Shown here in pieces: positions 50,501-51,029 of a DNA stretch of 64,000 bases. Numbering within the stretch: position 1 is the first letter of the stretch; every line of letters starts with the position of its first letter. The notes under the pieces are model-generated. The model saw only the letters and a list, made by a program, of their open reading frames with translations, was not told the origin of the DNA and searched no databases. Source of the stretch: Gari tellinella. Lineage: Eukaryota > Mollusca > Bivalvia > Cardiida > Psammobiidae. The translations under genes were made by a program, and so were the position numbers. The stretch covers positions 58,767,246 to 58,831,245 of the forward strand of contig OV277866.1 of NCBI GenBank assembly GCA_922989275.2. The letters run 5' to 3'.

Positions 50501-50993
50501 ATCAAACAGTGAAACCTGTATGTAAAATAATCATATGCATTGTGATGTTCTCCAACATGTATCTAGGATTACAGTGACAAAGCCAATATTTAACCAATTT
50601 CCCCATAAATATGCCTTTTTACGCCTTTAATTTATTCCTTCACTTAAGAAAGTAGCTTTACTTCATACAGTTATGAATATGTTTTGAAAATAATATATTC
50701 TATATATTAGCAGATGGTAGCTTAAAGCAGGCTGAAAGTAAAGCAGAATGTGCCTTAAGGCACATTCTGCTTTACTTTCAACCTGCTTTAAGTGGTCATC
50801 TATTTTCAATTTTAGAAACAGGCTATGGTGTAACGGGTTAATGTTCTATATCTCACCTTCTGAGAGAAGAGTTGTCTCGAGCAAGGACACAATCCTTGGT
50901 TCCTTAATACAGCGGACTATCTCAGTCCTGTACTGTTTTACCATTTCCTCCATAGCTCACATCAATATCCATACACTATCATCCAGTGTACAT
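10006..50993 (-). CDS. RIG-I/MDA5-like double-stranded-RNA sensor, 13 exons, 3' part off window
   Basis: Thirteen exons join in frame to about 680 residues. Two CARDs (about residues 1-92 and 100-190) would recruit a MAVS-type adaptor. An acidic linker follows (about 195-322). Hel1 of a DExD/H ATPase carries Walker A APTGTGKT at about 355-362, a motif Ia region near 383-396, motif II DECH at about 460-463 and motif III TAT at about 496-498. A helical insert/pincer segment (about 575-679) ends the visible part. DECH in place of DEAD, plus tandem CARDs, defines the RIG-I-like receptor family. Linker length and motif positions are closer to MDA5 than to RIG-I. Helicase motifs IV-VI and the zinc-binding RNA-sensing C-terminal domain were not found on either strand down to base 1. 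Exon 1 seems preceded by a spliced 5' UTR. Family assignment is firm; the orthologue (RIG-I or MDA5) is not. Confidence 0.92.
10330..10405 (-). mobile_element. tRNA-like SINE head
   Basis: On the minus strand a B-box match TGGGTTCGAGTCCCA follows a D-arm-like CACTTAGTTGCAAGAGTG at tRNA spacing. Stems pair poorly and no terminator-like T run is placed correctly, so a decayed tRNA-derived SINE is more likely than a tRNA gene. Confidence 0.35.
10636..10887. mobile_element. piggyBac-like palindrome MITE, copy 1
   Basis: The ends are TTACCCATTTCCC and GGGGTAAAGGGTTAA. The centre is an inverted repeat of about 72 bp, from GCTTAAAGCAGGCTGAAAG to its complement CTTTCAACCTGCTTTAAG. The family terminus CCC next to TTAA and the TTAA target suit a piggyBac-type transposase supplied in trans. 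It lies in intron 12. Confidence 0.7.
11341..11640. repeat. Interspersed repeat with GT microsatellite, uninterrupted copy
   Basis: It starts GGGAGTGCGCCCCTAAACCC, runs through AACCCCCCAGTGGTTGTTAA and GTACCAAGGCGGGCTCC, and contains a (GT)n tract of about 30 bp at 11,520-11,550. A reverse-complement copy lies at 25,546-27,589 and is split there by an insertion, so this copy shows the pre-insertion state. The frames called across the GT tract are not genes. Confidence 0.7.
11745..11820 (-). mobile_element. tRNA-like SINE head
   Basis: On the minus strand TGTTCGAGTCCCAGTAG (B-box-like) lies about 40 bp downstream of TGTGTGGCTTACTAAAGTG (A-box-like). It resembles the tRNA-like block at 10,330. 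There is no clean cloverleaf. Confidence 0.35.
12130..12565. repeat. Large palindrome, arms about 95 bp, centre near 12,467
   Basis: The left arm includes CAGTTGACAGTACGC, ACAGAGTG and CGACGTTTTTGGCGGAAA. The right arm includes TTTCCGCCAAAAACGTCTCG, CACTCTGTATCGCACTGTC and ACTGG. The centre is GCGCCAAGGCGC. The segment at 12,130-12,240 holds a smaller inverted pair (GAGTAAAATACA / TGTATTTTACTC). Open frames on both strands here are mirror images of each other. Confidence 0.75.
12870..14166. mobile_element. CTCACCTG-ended repeat element, copy 3, with a nested MITE
   Basis: The body has the unit blocks AATTTGAACATACTCAATAGAGGACC, CCATATTAATTTCAGAGAAGAAGA and ACTGTATAACTA. The right end is TTGAGCCATTGGCTCAGGTGAGCTTAAA. 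Compared with the copy ending at 39,063, a 536-bp element interrupts it after TTCTTTGAACAG. The copy ends about 65 bp short of exon 12. Confidence 0.65.
13466..14001. mobile_element. TTAA-flanked MITE with a tRNA-like core, copy 1
   Basis: The ends are inverted: TTAAAGAGGCTCGCAACCGG at left and CCGGTTGCGAGTCCCTTTAA at right. The middle carries a minus-strand tRNA-like block with the B-box GGGTTCGAATCCC (plus-strand 13,611-13,624) and a head resembling GTAGCCGAGAGCGTAAAGGC. Flanks outside the tRNA-like part are nearly identical to copy 2 at 23,572, while the tRNA-like heads differ. Confidence 0.7.
14231..14403 (-). CDS. RLR exon 12: helical insert
   Basis: The acceptor is GTTTGTAG and the donor is CTCAAT|GTAAATAAG. 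It enters in phase 1 and leaves in phase 0. It codes about 58 residues from [13 protein letters not shown] through [17 protein letters not shown] to CAMYLN. The QEYNKW...AAQR helix corresponds to the 'YEQW...KKAA' helix of the RLR insert domain. The intron before it is about 15.5 kb and holds the nested transposons described below. Confidence 0.85.
14420..15043. repeat. Intron 11 left part: low complexity and a 200-bp tandem unit
   Basis: Bases 14,400-14,640 are a loose repeat of ACAA / ATTAATGCCAT. From 14,690 a unit with CCACAGGGAA.CTCCATTCC..., TAATGCAAA and CATGTAGTATA recurs about 200 bp apart (14,737 and 14,938). Further copies appear at about 23,505 and 24,255, on the other side of three inserted elements. 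This is the host background into which those elements landed. Confidence 0.6.
15105..15850 (+). repeat. Left arm: about five tandem units of 166-190 bp
   Basis: The unit start CGAGTT(G/A)AATCTA recurs near 15,117, 15,291, 15,465, 15,657 and 15,823. Each unit has TTTTTATGGGT.TTATTCTAT, ATGTTAAATGTGATCATTA, TCCCATTAT.AATC and a GATATTTCCAAATACGTATG block. One more unit in the same orientation lies at 20,654-20,835, after the LINE. The last units are the most diverged. Confidence 0.8.
16056..16372 (+). CDS. LINE ORF1, C-terminal part
   Basis: The frame is open from a stop at 16,055 and has no ATG. It ends in TAA at 16,370-16,372. The peptide has [34 protein letters not shown] and [20 protein letters not shown]. 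That spacing matches the C-terminal nucleic-acid-binding domain of L1-type ORF1 proteins (Transposase_22 fold), in which ARK-like and DKLxVNG motifs recur. The N-terminal coiled coil is missing, so the copy is probably 5'-truncated. Confidence 0.7.
16373..19756 (+). CDS. LINE ORF2: endonuclease and reverse transcriptase, uninterrupted
   Basis: About 1,127 codons follow the ORF1 stop in the same frame. The endonuclease has [34 protein letters not shown] and SDHCAM. The reverse transcriptase has [54 protein letters not shown] and the catalytic FADD at 18,575-18,586, then [12 protein letters not shown] and [11 protein letters not shown]2CX9HX4C zinc knuckle lies near residues 1045-1063, counting from the GTG at 16,412. 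Each part is typical of EN-RT LINE pol proteins; the L1/Tx1-like group fits best but the clade is uncertain. In-frame ATGs come only after the first endonuclease motif. Being open throughout, the copy may be young. Confidence 0.9.
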   Translation, partial: RGHEEQLDIVSWNVNGLTRKLTDVHFLDMIRNYDIVILQETWLSPNSHFNLNIQDYESEHLYGNKSINTRKGRYSGGVSIYFKSKFKGKIKLVEKKQCGIMWIKLCKTLFEFDNDVYICSSYIKPRDSRVLLPEDVDMFEQIEADVEKYKLLGKVLITGDLNSRTSNEPDFLNFDPYLDNNNIELELNAHITQRVSKDKILDDYGKRLLQLCKSTNLLICNGRLCNENNTGEYTFINSNGCSVVDYLLLNHRDFSIIKNFEIQSLNEFSDHCAMLFTIARKNPAVESRDTLSDNEQYIAWDVSQVEAFRELLLNDSDTLLQLTANLNNNSISQTIETFTNHIQQHALSIFGRDKKSISKKHTRNKWFNYECYDARRNFNKCRNIYLRHKNNENKTSFIESKNMYNKIKKKCKKEFKRNEGERISNLAKSNPKSFWKNVKTQYKNNVNNPDIPIEDMYKHFNTLYGTKPPNSEEDINSQEIILDQDLDSNFTQEELKSAIFAQNNSKSPGEDLLIAEIFKSTFDIISPFLLTFYNKIFNDGTYPESWGHGIIVPLFKGGDPEPKNFRGITLNNIMSKIYSKLLVTRITNWAETREKFIDNQFGFQKGKSTIDCIFILHSLISKTLSEKKKLYVAFLDWEKMFDRIDRIYLWQKLLSENISTKFIKAIRSMYSVVKAIVHYNRTKSDPITSYIGVKQGDPASSILCLFFLNDILNNINSNINGIINIDDVHVFLLCFADDAAVFTQDPISLQCILNDIENYCNTWSLKLNVGKTKIMIFEKGRHTTFDFYIYNSRIDIVDSFKYLGVYFYKNGNWSRTQQRIAQHASFSLHNLFIVCNQLELPISQKCKLFDTLVSPTLNYAAEVWGSHKGPSVEIIHNKFCRKILGVKQSTNTNALYGELGRTPLYIHRKLLMIKYWIKILTNKNNSLLYKTYKMLKNDLDNGSNYKKSNWAFQIKSILEECGLFHIWQDQFDIPILNYSLIKQRILDIYHQTWYTEINNSRRLETYALFKHSFEFEKYLDFVKEPKYRVALTRFRMSSHDLTIEKGRYINVPREERICINCTSNLVENEFHFLMTCNKHSEMRSKYIKRYYCTWPTIHKFTSLLADSSKMKIINLSKYIYFANLQRL
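19757..20500 (+). mobile_element. LINE 3' UTR and TTGAA-repeat tail
   Basis: Non-coding sequence runs from the ORF2 stop to AATAAATGATTGAATTGAAT. It ends in a short (TTGAA)n run at about 20,484-20,500 in place of a poly(A). The run marks the retrotransposon's 3' end; the sequence after it belongs to the surrounding element. Confidence 0.6.
20501..22024. other. Interior of the Mutator-like element, no gene seen
   Basis: One arm unit in plus orientation lies at about 20,654-20,835. A short direct repeat AGCGACACGTGTTA occurs near 21,660 and 21,681. No reading frame of note and no recognisable transposase were seen. Composition is strongly AT-rich. Confidence 0.5.
22025..22481 (-). repeat. Right arm: two and a half inverted units
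   Basis: Reverse-complement copies of the left-arm unit run to the terminus: ATACCCATAAAAATGGCCC, CGGTATAGAATCAACTCGTA, CATATTTATCATATATGATA and the terminal GGGCAGGCTCTCGGTAG. The arm is shorter than the left one (about 2.5 units against 5), so the ends pair while the inner parts are uneven. Confidence 0.8.
22562..23483. mobile_element. TTAA-flanked element, 922 bp
   Basis: TTAA lies at both ends (22,558-22,561 and 23,484-23,487). Left terminus GGTAGCTTTATAGTTTCGAT matches the complement of the right terminus GGTGTCTTTATAGCTTTAAA with several changes. It starts only 71 bp beyond the Mutator-like element. No convincing gene lies inside. It is a further TTAA-target family, different from the palindrome MITE. 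Confidence 0.6.
23572..24115. mobile_element. TTAA-flanked MITE with a tRNA-like core, copy 2
   Basis: The ends TTAAAGCGACTCGCAACCAG and CCGGTTGCGAGTCCCTTTAA are inverted, as in copy 1 at 13,466. The minus-strand core has the B-box GGGTTCGAATCCC and a head GGTCCATTGGTCTAAGCGG, which is tRNA-like but different from copy 1. The outer 250 bp on the right (AAAACGATGGAAAATATC, GGTGACGATTCTTGAGAC, CCAAATAATGCCACAAATTT) are almost identical to copy 1. Confidence 0.7.
24443..24595 (+). mobile_element. Very short LTR (153 bp), first of three
   Basis: It runs from TGTCACAGAGTGTAGG to ACACCCGGTTACA (TG...CA ends). TTTGGCGCCCAAC follows directly, a typical Gypsy-type primer-binding site starting with TGG. 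Inside are GACGTGGTAGAGAGC and CCCGGGTTCAAACCCGGG, which look like a tRNA D-arm and T-arm. The small size suits a TRIM-type non-autonomous LTR element. Confidence 0.65.
24613..25181 (+). mobile_element. Second short LTR, split by a 420-bp insertion
   Basis: LTR sequence runs from CAGGGTGTAGGTTTATC to GGGTGTTTCTTTATAA at about 24,746. It resumes at ACACCCGGTTACA near 25,169. Between lies an unrelated 420-bp insert with CCGTCGCAG near its left end and its complement CTGCGACGG near its right end. The insert holds a 60-codon open stretch ([19 protein letters not shown]...) of unknown identity. A complete primer-binding site TTTGGCGCCCAACGTGG follows the LTR. Confidence 0.6.
25182..25437 (+). mobile_element. 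TRIM interior (about 110 bp) and third short LTR
   Basis: After the primer-binding site there are only about 100 bp, ending in the purine-rich GTCGGGGGAGTA, which fits a polypurine tract. LTR 3 starts at TGTCAC (25,296) and ends GGTTACA (25,437). It is 142 bp and has lost about a dozen bases in the T-arm-like part. LTR, primer site, tiny interior, purine tract and LTR is the full TRIM layout with no gag or pol. Confidence 0.65.
26189..26550. mobile_element. Palindrome MITE copy 2, split by another MITE
   Basis: TTACCCATTACCCCATAGC leads to GCAGGTTGAAAGTAAAGCAG, then GTGTCTTAA. The matching second half, TTAATGCACACTTTGCTTTAC, is displaced by 206 bp. The break is exactly in the central TTAA of the palindrome. 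Confidence 0.75.
26276..26481. mobile_element. Nested 206-bp TTAA MITE with a GACGCCG hairpin
   Basis: TTAA flanks both sides (26,272-26,275 and 26,482-26,485). The termini CCCTTAGCCTGCC and GGCGGGCTAAGGG are inverted. The centre is the hairpin CAGCTTGGATCCGGAT...GACGCCGAGTAACTCGGCGTC. The TTAA duplication inside a known sequence confirms TTAA as target and CCC as terminus. Confidence 0.85.
27838..28435 (-). pseudogene. C-terminal fragment of a retroelement pol-like protein
   Basis: An open frame from 28,435 to 27,947 codes [55 protein letters not shown] and a tail FGCATTDRA. The 'GVYxSQLxRFAR...KLLxQGYR...KFF...HPxFYGDxxYKLRK' pattern recurs after the reverse transcriptase of a family of metazoan retroelements (Penelope-like is my best guess). 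The reverse transcriptase itself is missing. The 3' non-coding part matches 690-930. Confidence 0.55.
28440..29940. other. Intron 11 right part, no gene seen
   Basis: Bases 28,410-28,990 are loose ACAA / ATTACCAATG low-complexity sequence like that at 14,400-14,640. From 29,000 to 29,940 the DNA is AT-rich intron with no convincing frame; the minus-strand frame at 29,589-29,915 lacks coding character. Confidence 0.5.
29950..30036 (-). CDS. RLR exon 11: helical insert start
   Basis: The acceptor is AATATTTCAG and the donor TTGGAAG|GTAAAC. It is phase 1 to 1, with 29 residues: [20 protein letters not shown] and an acidic end. It corresponds to the 'DPFxxKLxELM' helix after Hel1 in other RLRs. 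Confidence 0.8.
30149..30271 (-). CDS. Possible in-frame cassette exon (41 codons)
   Basis: The minus strand has a good acceptor TTATATTTCAG at 30,272, followed by an open frame to 30,045. Stopping at the donor ATCG|GTGTCT gives 123 nt, phase 1 to 1, exactly fitting between exons 10 and 11. The peptide is cysteine-rich ([19 protein letters not shown]). Exons 10 and 11 already align to known RLRs without it, and the donor is weak, so it may be an optional exon or chance. Confidence 0.25.
30290..31420. other. Intron 10, no gene seen
   Basis: AT-rich intron. The phrase AATCTGAATAAGGGGAGATCCT.C.AAAGCACAGAAAACAAAG occurs twice (about 30,347 and 30,627), a local direct duplication spaced about 280 bp. 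No coding sequence was recognised. Confidence 0.5.
31429..31591 (-). CDS. RLR exon 10: helicase motif III
   Basis: The acceptor is TTGTTTGCAG and the donor GCAGAAG|GTATGTC. It enters in phase 0 and leaves in phase 1, 54 residues. It opens [19 protein letters not shown]. The TAT of motif III couples ATP hydrolysis to RNA binding; RLRs commonly have TAS here. The downstream helix [18 protein letters not shown] matches the Hel1 C-terminal helices. Confidence 0.9.
31600..33060. other. Intron 9, no gene seen
   Basis: AT-rich intron with a run of about 12 G at 31,978-31,989 and no recognised element. The phrase GGATCAAA..GAGACCGAGATCAAA near 32,830 is local low-complexity sequence. Confidence 0.5.
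33064..33312 (-). CDS. RLR exon 9: helicase motifs Ib and II (DECH box)
   Basis: The acceptor is GATTTACAG and the donor CCTCAG|GTATTTG, phase 0 to 0, 83 residues. It holds the motif Ib region [18 protein letters not shown] and motif [22 protein letters not shown]. The DECH tetrad binds Mg-ATP; DECH (not DEAD or DEIH), followed by HHT.K, is characteristic of the RIG-I/MDA5/LGP2 family, with related Dicer helicases. Confidence 0.93.
33320..34370. other. Intron 8, fragments only
   Basis: A fragment resembling the CTCACCTG-ended repeat body lies at about 33,640-33,850 (GTGGGTCGCCCGTGGATGAT, CAGACAACAAGATTTCT). The rest is AT-rich with no gene. Confidence 0.45.
34376..34558. mobile_element. 183-bp foldback MITE, about 50-bp near-perfect ends
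   Basis: Left end GGGGCCCGTTTTACTAAACT and right end AGTTTAGTAAAACGGGCCCC are exact inverses. Pairing continues through ACTTACGCAAAAATTTGCGT. The middle has a second inverted pair (AAACGTTTGCAAACGTTTG). It lies about 40 bp beyond the donor of exon 8. Confidence 0.8.
34598..34686 (-). CDS. RLR exon 8: helicase motif Ia
   Basis: The acceptor is ATATTTACAG and the donor TTCCAG|GTTATGTG. It enters in phase 1 and leaves in phase 0, 30 residues: [20 protein letters not shown] and [10 protein letters not shown]. It corresponds to the strand and helix that contact the RNA backbone. The usual proline of motif Ia (P.xxQQ) is absent here (GALIKQQ). Confidence 0.88.
34729..34978. mobile_element. TTAA MITE with GATCAGAGGGCTCC hairpin, copy 1
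   Basis: TTAA is present at both ends; the termini read CCCTTTGAACCCTAG and the inverted CTTTCCTCCCT. The central hairpin is AACAGTGAAGACC.AGATCAGAGGGCTCC and its complement. It starts about 43 bp upstream of the exon 8 acceptor. Confidence 0.8.
34980..36000. other. Intron 7 stretch, no gene seen
   Basis: AT-rich intron. A fragment GACCCTGATCAGAGGGTTCC near 35,178 is a remnant of the GATCAGAGGGCTCC hairpin family. Nothing else was recognised. Confidence 0.45.
36002..36247. mobile_element. mariner-like MITE with TA target, copy 1
   Basis: TA lies on both sides. The termini CAGTGGAGAATGTGTTATTC and the complement of the right end, CAGTGGAGATTCTGTTATTC, match. The centre is the hairpin CAAACAGTTTGAAGCCAGAT...GACGCCGGGTAACCCGGCGTC. 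A TA duplication and CAGT-type ends suit a Tc1/mariner transposase. Confidence 0.8.
36975..37680. mobile_element. CTCACCTG-ended repeat element, copy 5, truncated
   Basis: It has the body units CCCACCCACTGGTGGCCATG, TTTGAAGAAATCTGAGAGAGT and AGAAGATCTTTAAAGAAA, as in copy 1. It ends ATCACAATAGCTCACCTTGG and then breaks before the usual GGTGAGCTAA. Bases 36,250-36,970 hold nothing recognised. Confidence 0.55.
37750..38001. mobile_element. Palindrome MITE, copy 3
   Basis: TTAACCCTTTAATCCATAGC leads to a degenerate palindrome (GCAGGTTGAAAGTAAAGCAG ... CTTTCAGCCTGCTTT) and a decayed right end GGCTTAA. It is more diverged than most copies. Confidence 0.65.
38013..39063. mobile_element. CTCACCTG-ended repeat element, copy 6, complete
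   Basis: It starts ACAAGAGCCCAATGGGGC and TTCGCTCACCTGAG. It ends CATGAGCCTTTGGCTCAGGTGAGCTAAA. It contains three units with CATAATTTGAACAAACTTGA, GATGCTATGTGCCAAATAT, AGAAGATTTTTTAAG and ACCTAGATATGCAACCGACC. A coding-derived region near the right end (ACCCAAGGAACATTTCTGT) is conserved across copies. Confidence 0.7.
39093..39348. mobile_element. Palindrome MITE, copy 4, beside the exon 7 donor
   Basis: It runs TTAACCCATTACACCATAGC to GGGGTAATGGGTTAA with a near-perfect central palindrome. Its right-hand TTAA ends at 39,348, so on the gene strand only GTACAG separates exon 7 from the element. Confidence 0.85.
39355..39522 (-). CDS. RLR exon 7: Q-like motif and Walker A
   Basis: The acceptor is AACTGTTATAG and the donor AAGCCAG|GTACAG, phase 1 to 1, 56 residues. 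It has [20 protein letters not shown] (the RxYQxEL motif that positions adenine) and [19 protein letters not shown], the Walker A loop. The match to RLR helicases is very strong. Confidence 0.93.
39690..39830 (-). pseudogene. Possible pol C-terminal fragment
   Basis: The minus strand reads [20 protein letters not shown] and then [14 protein letters not shown] before a stop. A 'D...W R...' helix with a short acidic tail resembles C-termini of LINE pol proteins. It has an acceptor-like CATTAG before it, but it is not needed to join exons 6 and 7 in frame. Confidence 0.25.
39866..40340. mobile_element. Palindrome MITE copy 5, split by a TTAA MITE
   Basis: A degenerate palindrome (CTTAAAGCAGGTGGGAACTAAACAGAATGTGCC) lies at 39,905-39,965. 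The element's tail GGGGATGAATAAATTAAATACACAAAAAGG resumes only after the nested copy at 40,041-40,290. Confidence 0.6.
40041..40290. mobile_element. TTAA MITE with GATCAGAGGGCTCC hairpin, copy 2 (nested)
   Basis: TTAA occurs at both ends. The hairpin AGATCAGAGGGCTCCTTTCGGAGCCCTCTGATC and the tail GGGAGGAAAGAGTTAA agree with the copy at 34,729. It sits inside palindrome MITE copy 5. Confidence 0.8.
40341..40592. mobile_element. Palindrome MITE, copy 6
   Basis: It runs TTAACCCATTACCACTTAAC to GGGGTAATGGGTTAA, with an almost perfect central palindrome around GCCTTAAGGC. It immediately follows copy 5. Confidence 0.85.
41071..41388. mobile_element. Palindrome MITE, copy 7
   Basis: TTAACCCATTCGCCCATAAATACGCC leads to a palindrome with a small expansion (AAAGTAATTAAAGCAG) and a decayed right end TATGGAGTGGTGGGTAAA. 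Orientation is opposite to copies 4 and 6. Confidence 0.75.
41656..42193. mobile_element. 538-bp insertion with a 115-bp hairpin
   Basis: The hairpin TAATTTATTGGATTTATTAAAC...CGTTTAGAAAACGATAAAAAC and its complement lies at 41,683-41,797. The outer ends ATATAGGATATTACATGAGTG and CTCACGCCGTC..TTATGTTATA pair loosely. It lies between GTGTACAT and GTGAATAGTACAC, parts of the GATCAGAGGGCTCC family, so it seems to have landed in such a copy. Confidence 0.5.
42194..42361. mobile_element. TTAA MITE with GATCAGAGGGCTCC hairpin, copy 3, partial
   Basis: The hairpin AGATCAGAGGGCTCCTAAAGGAGCCCTCTGATC and a right end AAGAAAGGGTTAA are intact. The left third is separated by the insertion before it. It ends about 60 bp from the donor of exon 6. 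Confidence 0.7.
42423..42479 (-). CDS. RLR exon 6: acidic linker microexon
   Basis: The acceptor is CCATTACAG and the donor AATGATG|GTAAGT, phase 1 to 1. It codes 19 residues, [19 protein letters not shown]. It is a disordered acidic segment between the CARDs and helicase. Its skipping would keep the frame. Confidence 0.75.
42768..42890. mobile_element. Palindrome MITE, copy 8, partial
   Basis: It has TACCCCATTGCCTGTTTCTTG and the palindrome GCTTAAAGCAGGCTGTAAG...GCGCCTTAGGGCGCG...; the left arm portion past CTACCATAACC is lost. Confidence 0.65.
42986..43215. mobile_element. Palindrome MITE, copy 9
   Basis: It runs TTTACCCCATAGCCTGTTTC to GGAGTAATTGGTTAA. One palindrome arm is shortened by loss of the GCAGGTTGAAAGTAAA part. 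Its right TTAA is shared with copy 10. Confidence 0.75.
43212..43446. mobile_element. Palindrome MITE, copy 10
   Basis: It runs TTAACCATTTTACGCC to TGTTATTGGTTAA, in opposite orientation to copy 9, with which it shares one TTAA. The central palindrome is intact apart from CTCCTTAAGACAC. Confidence 0.75.
43896..44271. mobile_element. TA-flanked MITE with CAGCG ends and a nested hairpin
   Basis: Left CAGCGCTCCCTCTCTACAAC and the complement of the right end, CAGCGTTCCCTCTCTACAAC, match over about 20 bp, with TA outside. The middle (43,990-44,190) carries a hairpin CAAACAGCTTGAATCCAGAT...GACGCC and flanks that look like a nested relative of the 26,276 element. A fragment of the end recurs near 58,520. 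Confidence 0.7.
44376..44631. mobile_element. mariner-like MITE with TA target, copy 2
   Basis: The ends CAGTGGAGACTCTGTTATCC and GTTTTCTCCACTG are inverted and flanked by TA. The centre has CAAACAGTTTGGAGCCTGAT...GGCTCCAAACTGTTTGC. It is inverted relative to the copy at 36,002. The right TA is the TA of the SINE head's TAGCTCAGTGG. Confidence 0.8.
44632..44880 (+). mobile_element. tRNA-derived SINE
   Basis: The head TAGCTCAGTGGTAGAGCGT (A box and D arm), CTGCTTGCAG (anticodon arm, TGC-like) and GGGTTCAATCC (B box) follow tRNA-Ala order. The acceptor stem is missing on the 5' side. The body continues with ACTTGAAAATTGG, GGTTAGCATTACAACTGG and GTCAGGATAAAGTGACCGACC. A tRNA gene is unlikely because the 3' acceptor strand is replaced by SINE body. 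Confidence 0.7.
44941..45159 (-). CDS. RLR exon 5: linker
   Basis: The acceptor is TTTCACAACAG and the donor GTGAAAG|GTGAGAT, phase 1 to 1, 73 residues. It is Ser/Asn/Pro-rich ([20 protein letters not shown]) and then Lys/Glu-rich ([20 protein letters not shown]). IKPEI and IKVKGE resemble sumoylation consensus sites (psi-K-x-E). No fold is recognised; it is a disordered linker. Confidence 0.8.
45587..45866. mobile_element. Palindrome MITE, copy 11
   Basis: It runs CACTATCCCATAAATATGCC to GAGGTTATAGGTTAA with a full palindrome around GTGCCTCAAGGCAC. A separate perfect hairpin (TTAGAATCGTCTC / GAGACGATTCTAA, 45,271-45,303) lies 290 bp to its left. Confidence 0.75.
46255..46350 (-). CDS. RLR exon 4: linker
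   Basis: The acceptor is TTCTGTTCAAG and the donor ATGACAG|GTAAAC, phase 1 to 1, 32 residues: [20 protein letters not shown] and [12 protein letters not shown]. An alternative AG seven bases on would give a stop, so this acceptor is the only in-frame choice. Its role is a linker only. Confidence 0.75.
46703..46896. mobile_element. Chimeric MITE: palindrome left half with a GATCAGAGGG-family right end
   Basis: It starts TTAACCCAGTTACCTAATAA and CTTAAAGCAGGCTGAAAGTAAAGCAG as in the palindrome family. After GCCTTTAGG it switches to CATTTTAAAGTTTTAGGGAGG and AGAGTTAA, the right end of the other family. TTAA remains at both outer ends. Confidence 0.65.
47005..47253. mobile_element. Palindrome MITE, copy 12
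   Basis: It runs CACCCATTACCCCATAGC to GGGGTAAAGGGTTAA with an intact palindrome. It ends about 120 bp from the donor of exon 3. Confidence 0.8.
47374..47739 (-). CDS. RLR exon 3: end of CARD1 and all of CARD2
   Basis: The acceptor is TTTAAAACAG and the donor GCTGTAG|GTCAGT, phase 1 to 1, 122 residues. [14 protein letters not shown] completes CARD1. [20 protein letters not shown] begins CARD2, followed by GVL/VINS-type turn, DKEEI, the typical [20 protein letters not shown] helix and [19 protein letters not shown]. The order of six helices with W and LEP at the end is typical of RLR CARDs. Confidence 0.9.
47790..47995. mobile_element. Palindrome MITE, copy 13, degenerate
   Basis: The palindrome arms are GCTTAAAGCAGGAAAAAAGTAAAGC and CTTTTCTTTCAACCTGC, with a damaged centre. 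The right end reads GACCATTGGGTATACC. A further very diverged hairpin lies at 48,020-48,105. Confidence 0.6.
48232..48483. mobile_element. Palindrome MITE, copy 14
   Basis: It runs TTAACCCTTTGCCTCATAGC to GGGGTAAAGGGTTAA; the central palindrome is around GTGCCATAAGGCAC. Confidence 0.8.
48705..48836 (-). CDS. RLR exon 2: CARD1 core
   Basis: The acceptor is TCATATCAG and the donor AAAGCAG|GTTGTA, phase 1 to 1, 44 residues. [20 protein letters not shown] and FLEALTKA form the CARD1 helices; joining to exon 3 gives [14 protein letters not shown], the expected continuation. The GTTGTA donor is weak but the frame supports it. Confidence 0.9.
49072..49480. repeat. CRE-containing hairpin repeat, copy 2, with terminal hairpin
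   Basis: Bases 49,072-49,368 repeat 5,112-5,407. The right part is a hairpin whose arms are ATTTATTGTTTTCATGGAGG and CCTCCATGAAAACAATAAAT, enclosing AACCTGGTCAC / GTGACCAGGTT and GAAACCGC / GCGGTTTC. It also carries a TGACGTCA octamer. Confidence 0.7.
49498..49736. mobile_element. Palindrome MITE, copy 15
   Basis: It runs TTAACCCATTACCCCATAAA to GGGGTAAGGGGTTAA with a perfect central GTGCCTTAAGGCAC palindrome. It is among the least diverged copies. Confidence 0.85.
49825..49925. mobile_element. Palindrome MITE, copy 16, remnant
   Basis: GCTTAAAGCAGGTTGAAAGTAAAGC leads to CTCCTTCAGGAG, and the other arm is only TCTTTACTGTCAATCTGCT. No terminal TTAA is kept. Confidence 0.5.
49927..50174. mobile_element. 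TTAA MITE with GATCAGAGGGCTCC hairpin, copy 4
   Basis: TTAACCCTTTGAACCCTAG leads to GGGAGGAAAGAGTTAA. The hairpin is AGATCAGAGGGCTCAATACGGAGCCCTCTGTTC. Confidence 0.8.
50320..50483. mobile_element. Palindrome MITE, copy 17, partial
   Basis: The palindrome GCTTAAAGCAGACTGAAAG...GCGCCTTCAGGCGC... and the right end GTGGGTAATAGGTTAA are present. The left third is missing. Confidence 0.65.
50590..50841. mobile_element. Palindrome MITE, copy 18, beside the exon 1 donor
   Basis: It runs TTAACCAATTTCCCCATAAA to TATGGTGTAACGGGTTAA. Its TTAA ends at 50,841, 15 bp into the intron after exon 1. Confidence 0.8.
50857..50993 (-). CDS. RLR exon 1: start codon and first CARD1 helices
   Basis: ATG at 50,953-50,951 opens 32 residues, [20 protein letters not shown] then [12 protein letters not shown], ending at CAGAAG|GTGAGA (phase 1). 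This is the first CARD helix pair. An acceptor TTCACTGTTCTCTAG precedes base 50,993, so about 40 bases of 5' UTR lie in this exon and a further 5' UTR exon should lie to the right. An upstream ATG at 50,993 closes at once (MYTG stop). Confidence 0.88.
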
Positions 50994-51029
50994 CTAGAGA
51001 ACAGTGAAGAAGAGGTTAGTCTTTCCCAT

